Origin: Eggerthellaceae bacterium
Lineage (GTDB): Bacteria > Actinomycetota > Coriobacteriia > Coriobacteriales > Eggerthellaceae
Reading direction: 5' to 3'
NCBI GenBank assembly: GCA_017533165.1
Contig: JAFXIM010000162.1
Location: 1-6,262, forward strand
Length of the DNA: 6,262 bases
In this document: positions 5,770 to 6,262 of the stretch, piece after piece
Layout of the letters: each line of letters opens with the position of its first letter
How positions within the stretch are numbered: the first letter of the stretch is position 1
The notes under the pieces: model-generated
Database searches by the model: none
The model's input: the letters and a program-made list of their open reading frames with translations, nothing else
Told to the model about the DNA's origin: nothing
Position numbers and translations under genes: made by a program

Positions 5770-6262
5770 ATGCTGGAGCTTAAGAACCTTGTTTTCGAGG
5801 TGGCATCGGGTGAAGGCGGAGAAAAGAAGCGCATCATTGACAACCTGTCGCTCACCATTGGCGACGACCGCTTCACCGTTATCACCGGCCCCAACGGCGG
5901 CGGTAAGTCCACCCTTGCCAAACTCATCATGGGCATCGAGAAGCCCACTTCCGGCCAGATCATCTTCGACGGCCAGGATATCACCGATATGCCCATCACC
6001 GAGCGCGCACGCCTAGGCATTGGATACGGCTTCCAGCAGCCCGCGCGCTTCAAGGGCATGAAGGTTAAGAAGCTGCTTGACATCGCTGCAGGAAAGAAGC
6101 TTCCCATGCTTGCCTGCAACGAATACCTGTCCAAGGTGGGTCTTTGCTCCGCAAGCTACCTCACCCGTGAAGTGGATAAAAGCCTTTCGGGTGGCGAAGT
6201 TAAGCGCATCGAGATTGCCACCATTCTCGCGCGCGATCCGAAGCTCGCCATCTACGACGAGC
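5770..6262 (+). CDS. sufC: SufC-like ABC ATPase of Fe-S cluster assembly, N-terminal part
   Basis: The first 164 residues of an ABC-type ATPase run off the window end. Visible motifs are Walker A GPNGGGKST (40-48), Q-loop Q89/Q90 in GFQQPARF (87-94), signature LSGGEVKRIEIA (139-150) and Walker B LAIYDE (159-164). The variant signature with Lys-Arg after GGE, and the GFQQPARF Q-loop, are characteristic of SufC-like ATPases. These work in the cytosol with SufB/SufD-type scaffold proteins to build Fe-S clusters, rather than with membrane permeases. No membrane segment is present. The ATG at 5770 follows GGAG (5758-5761) by eight bases. The second Gly of the usual GxSGxGKST pattern is preserved, but the position commonly Ser or Ala is Gly44. 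A scaffold-protein gene downstream would confirm the assignment. An ABC transporter ATPase is the less likely alternative. Confidence 0.85.
   Translation, partial: MLELKNLVFEVASGEGGEKKRIIDNLSLTIGDDRFTVITGPNGGGKSTLAKLIMGIEKPTSGQIIFDGQDITDMPITERARLGIGYGFQQPARFKGMKVKKLLDIAAGKKLPMLACNEYLSKVGLCSASYLTREVDKSLSGGEVKRIEIATILARDPKLAIYDE

Noticed and set aside
5748..6134. 128-codon minus-strand frame opposite the SufC-like gene
   Set aside because: Antisense to a gene with intact Walker A and Q-loop; no domain of its own.
1..6262. CRISPR array, tRNA, rRNA, insertion sequence or toxin-antitoxin pair
   Set aside because: No regularly spaced repeats, no cloverleaf or rRNA-like stretch, no transposase motifs or terminal repeats, and no toxin-antitoxin-like gene pair were seen on either strand.

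Overview
The window looks like a stretch of bacterial chromosome with GC-rich coding regions and clearly more AT-rich spacers. Every gene I can support is on the plus strand. The mix of a DMSO-reductase-superfamily molybdenum enzyme with a miniature ferredoxin, small accessory proteins, a long M16C peptidase and a SufC-like ATPase would suit an anaerobic, high-GC Gram-positive bacterium, for example an Eggerthella/Slackia-type member of the Coriobacteriia. That assignment is inference from gene content and composition; no marker gene in the window proves it.

Region 1 (1-1417) is the 3' part of a molybdenum-enzyme gene cluster. It holds the C-terminal molybdopterin-binding domain of the catalytic subunit (truncated by the window edge), a 111-residue ferredoxin with two cysteine motifs directly behind it, a perfect 12-bp hairpin, a 64-residue Trp-containing small protein, and a 100-residue Cys/His-rich protein with a central zinc ribbon. 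The likely arrangement is a redox enzyme and its electron-transfer subunit, followed by two small proteins that may assist assembly or act as small subunits. The substrate cannot be read from this fragment.

Region 2 (1418-2479) is sparsely coding. A 228-bp spacer with two hairpins leads to a short protein with two predicted membrane segments (1646-1906). A terminator-like pair of hairpins and a roughly 570-bp spacer follow. The spacer contains palindromes and possible RNA structure but no convincing gene.

Region 3 (2480-5446) is one intact gene for a 988-residue M16C zinc metallopeptidase of the presequence-protease (PreP) type. All expected zinc and substrate-binding residues are visible. 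It ends before a very strong 17-bp hairpin (5526-5569).

Region 4 (5570-6262) has an AT-rich upstream region and then the first 164 residues of an ABC ATPase resembling SufC of Fe-S cluster assembly, cut by the window end. Iron-sulfur assembly and an Fe-S/Mo enzyme lie in the same neighbourhood, but the peptidase and terminators separate them, so they are not one operon.

I did not find evidence of a dramatic new system. The most interesting material is the set of small, poorly characterised proteins attached to the molybdenum enzyme, and the long structured spacer before the peptidase.
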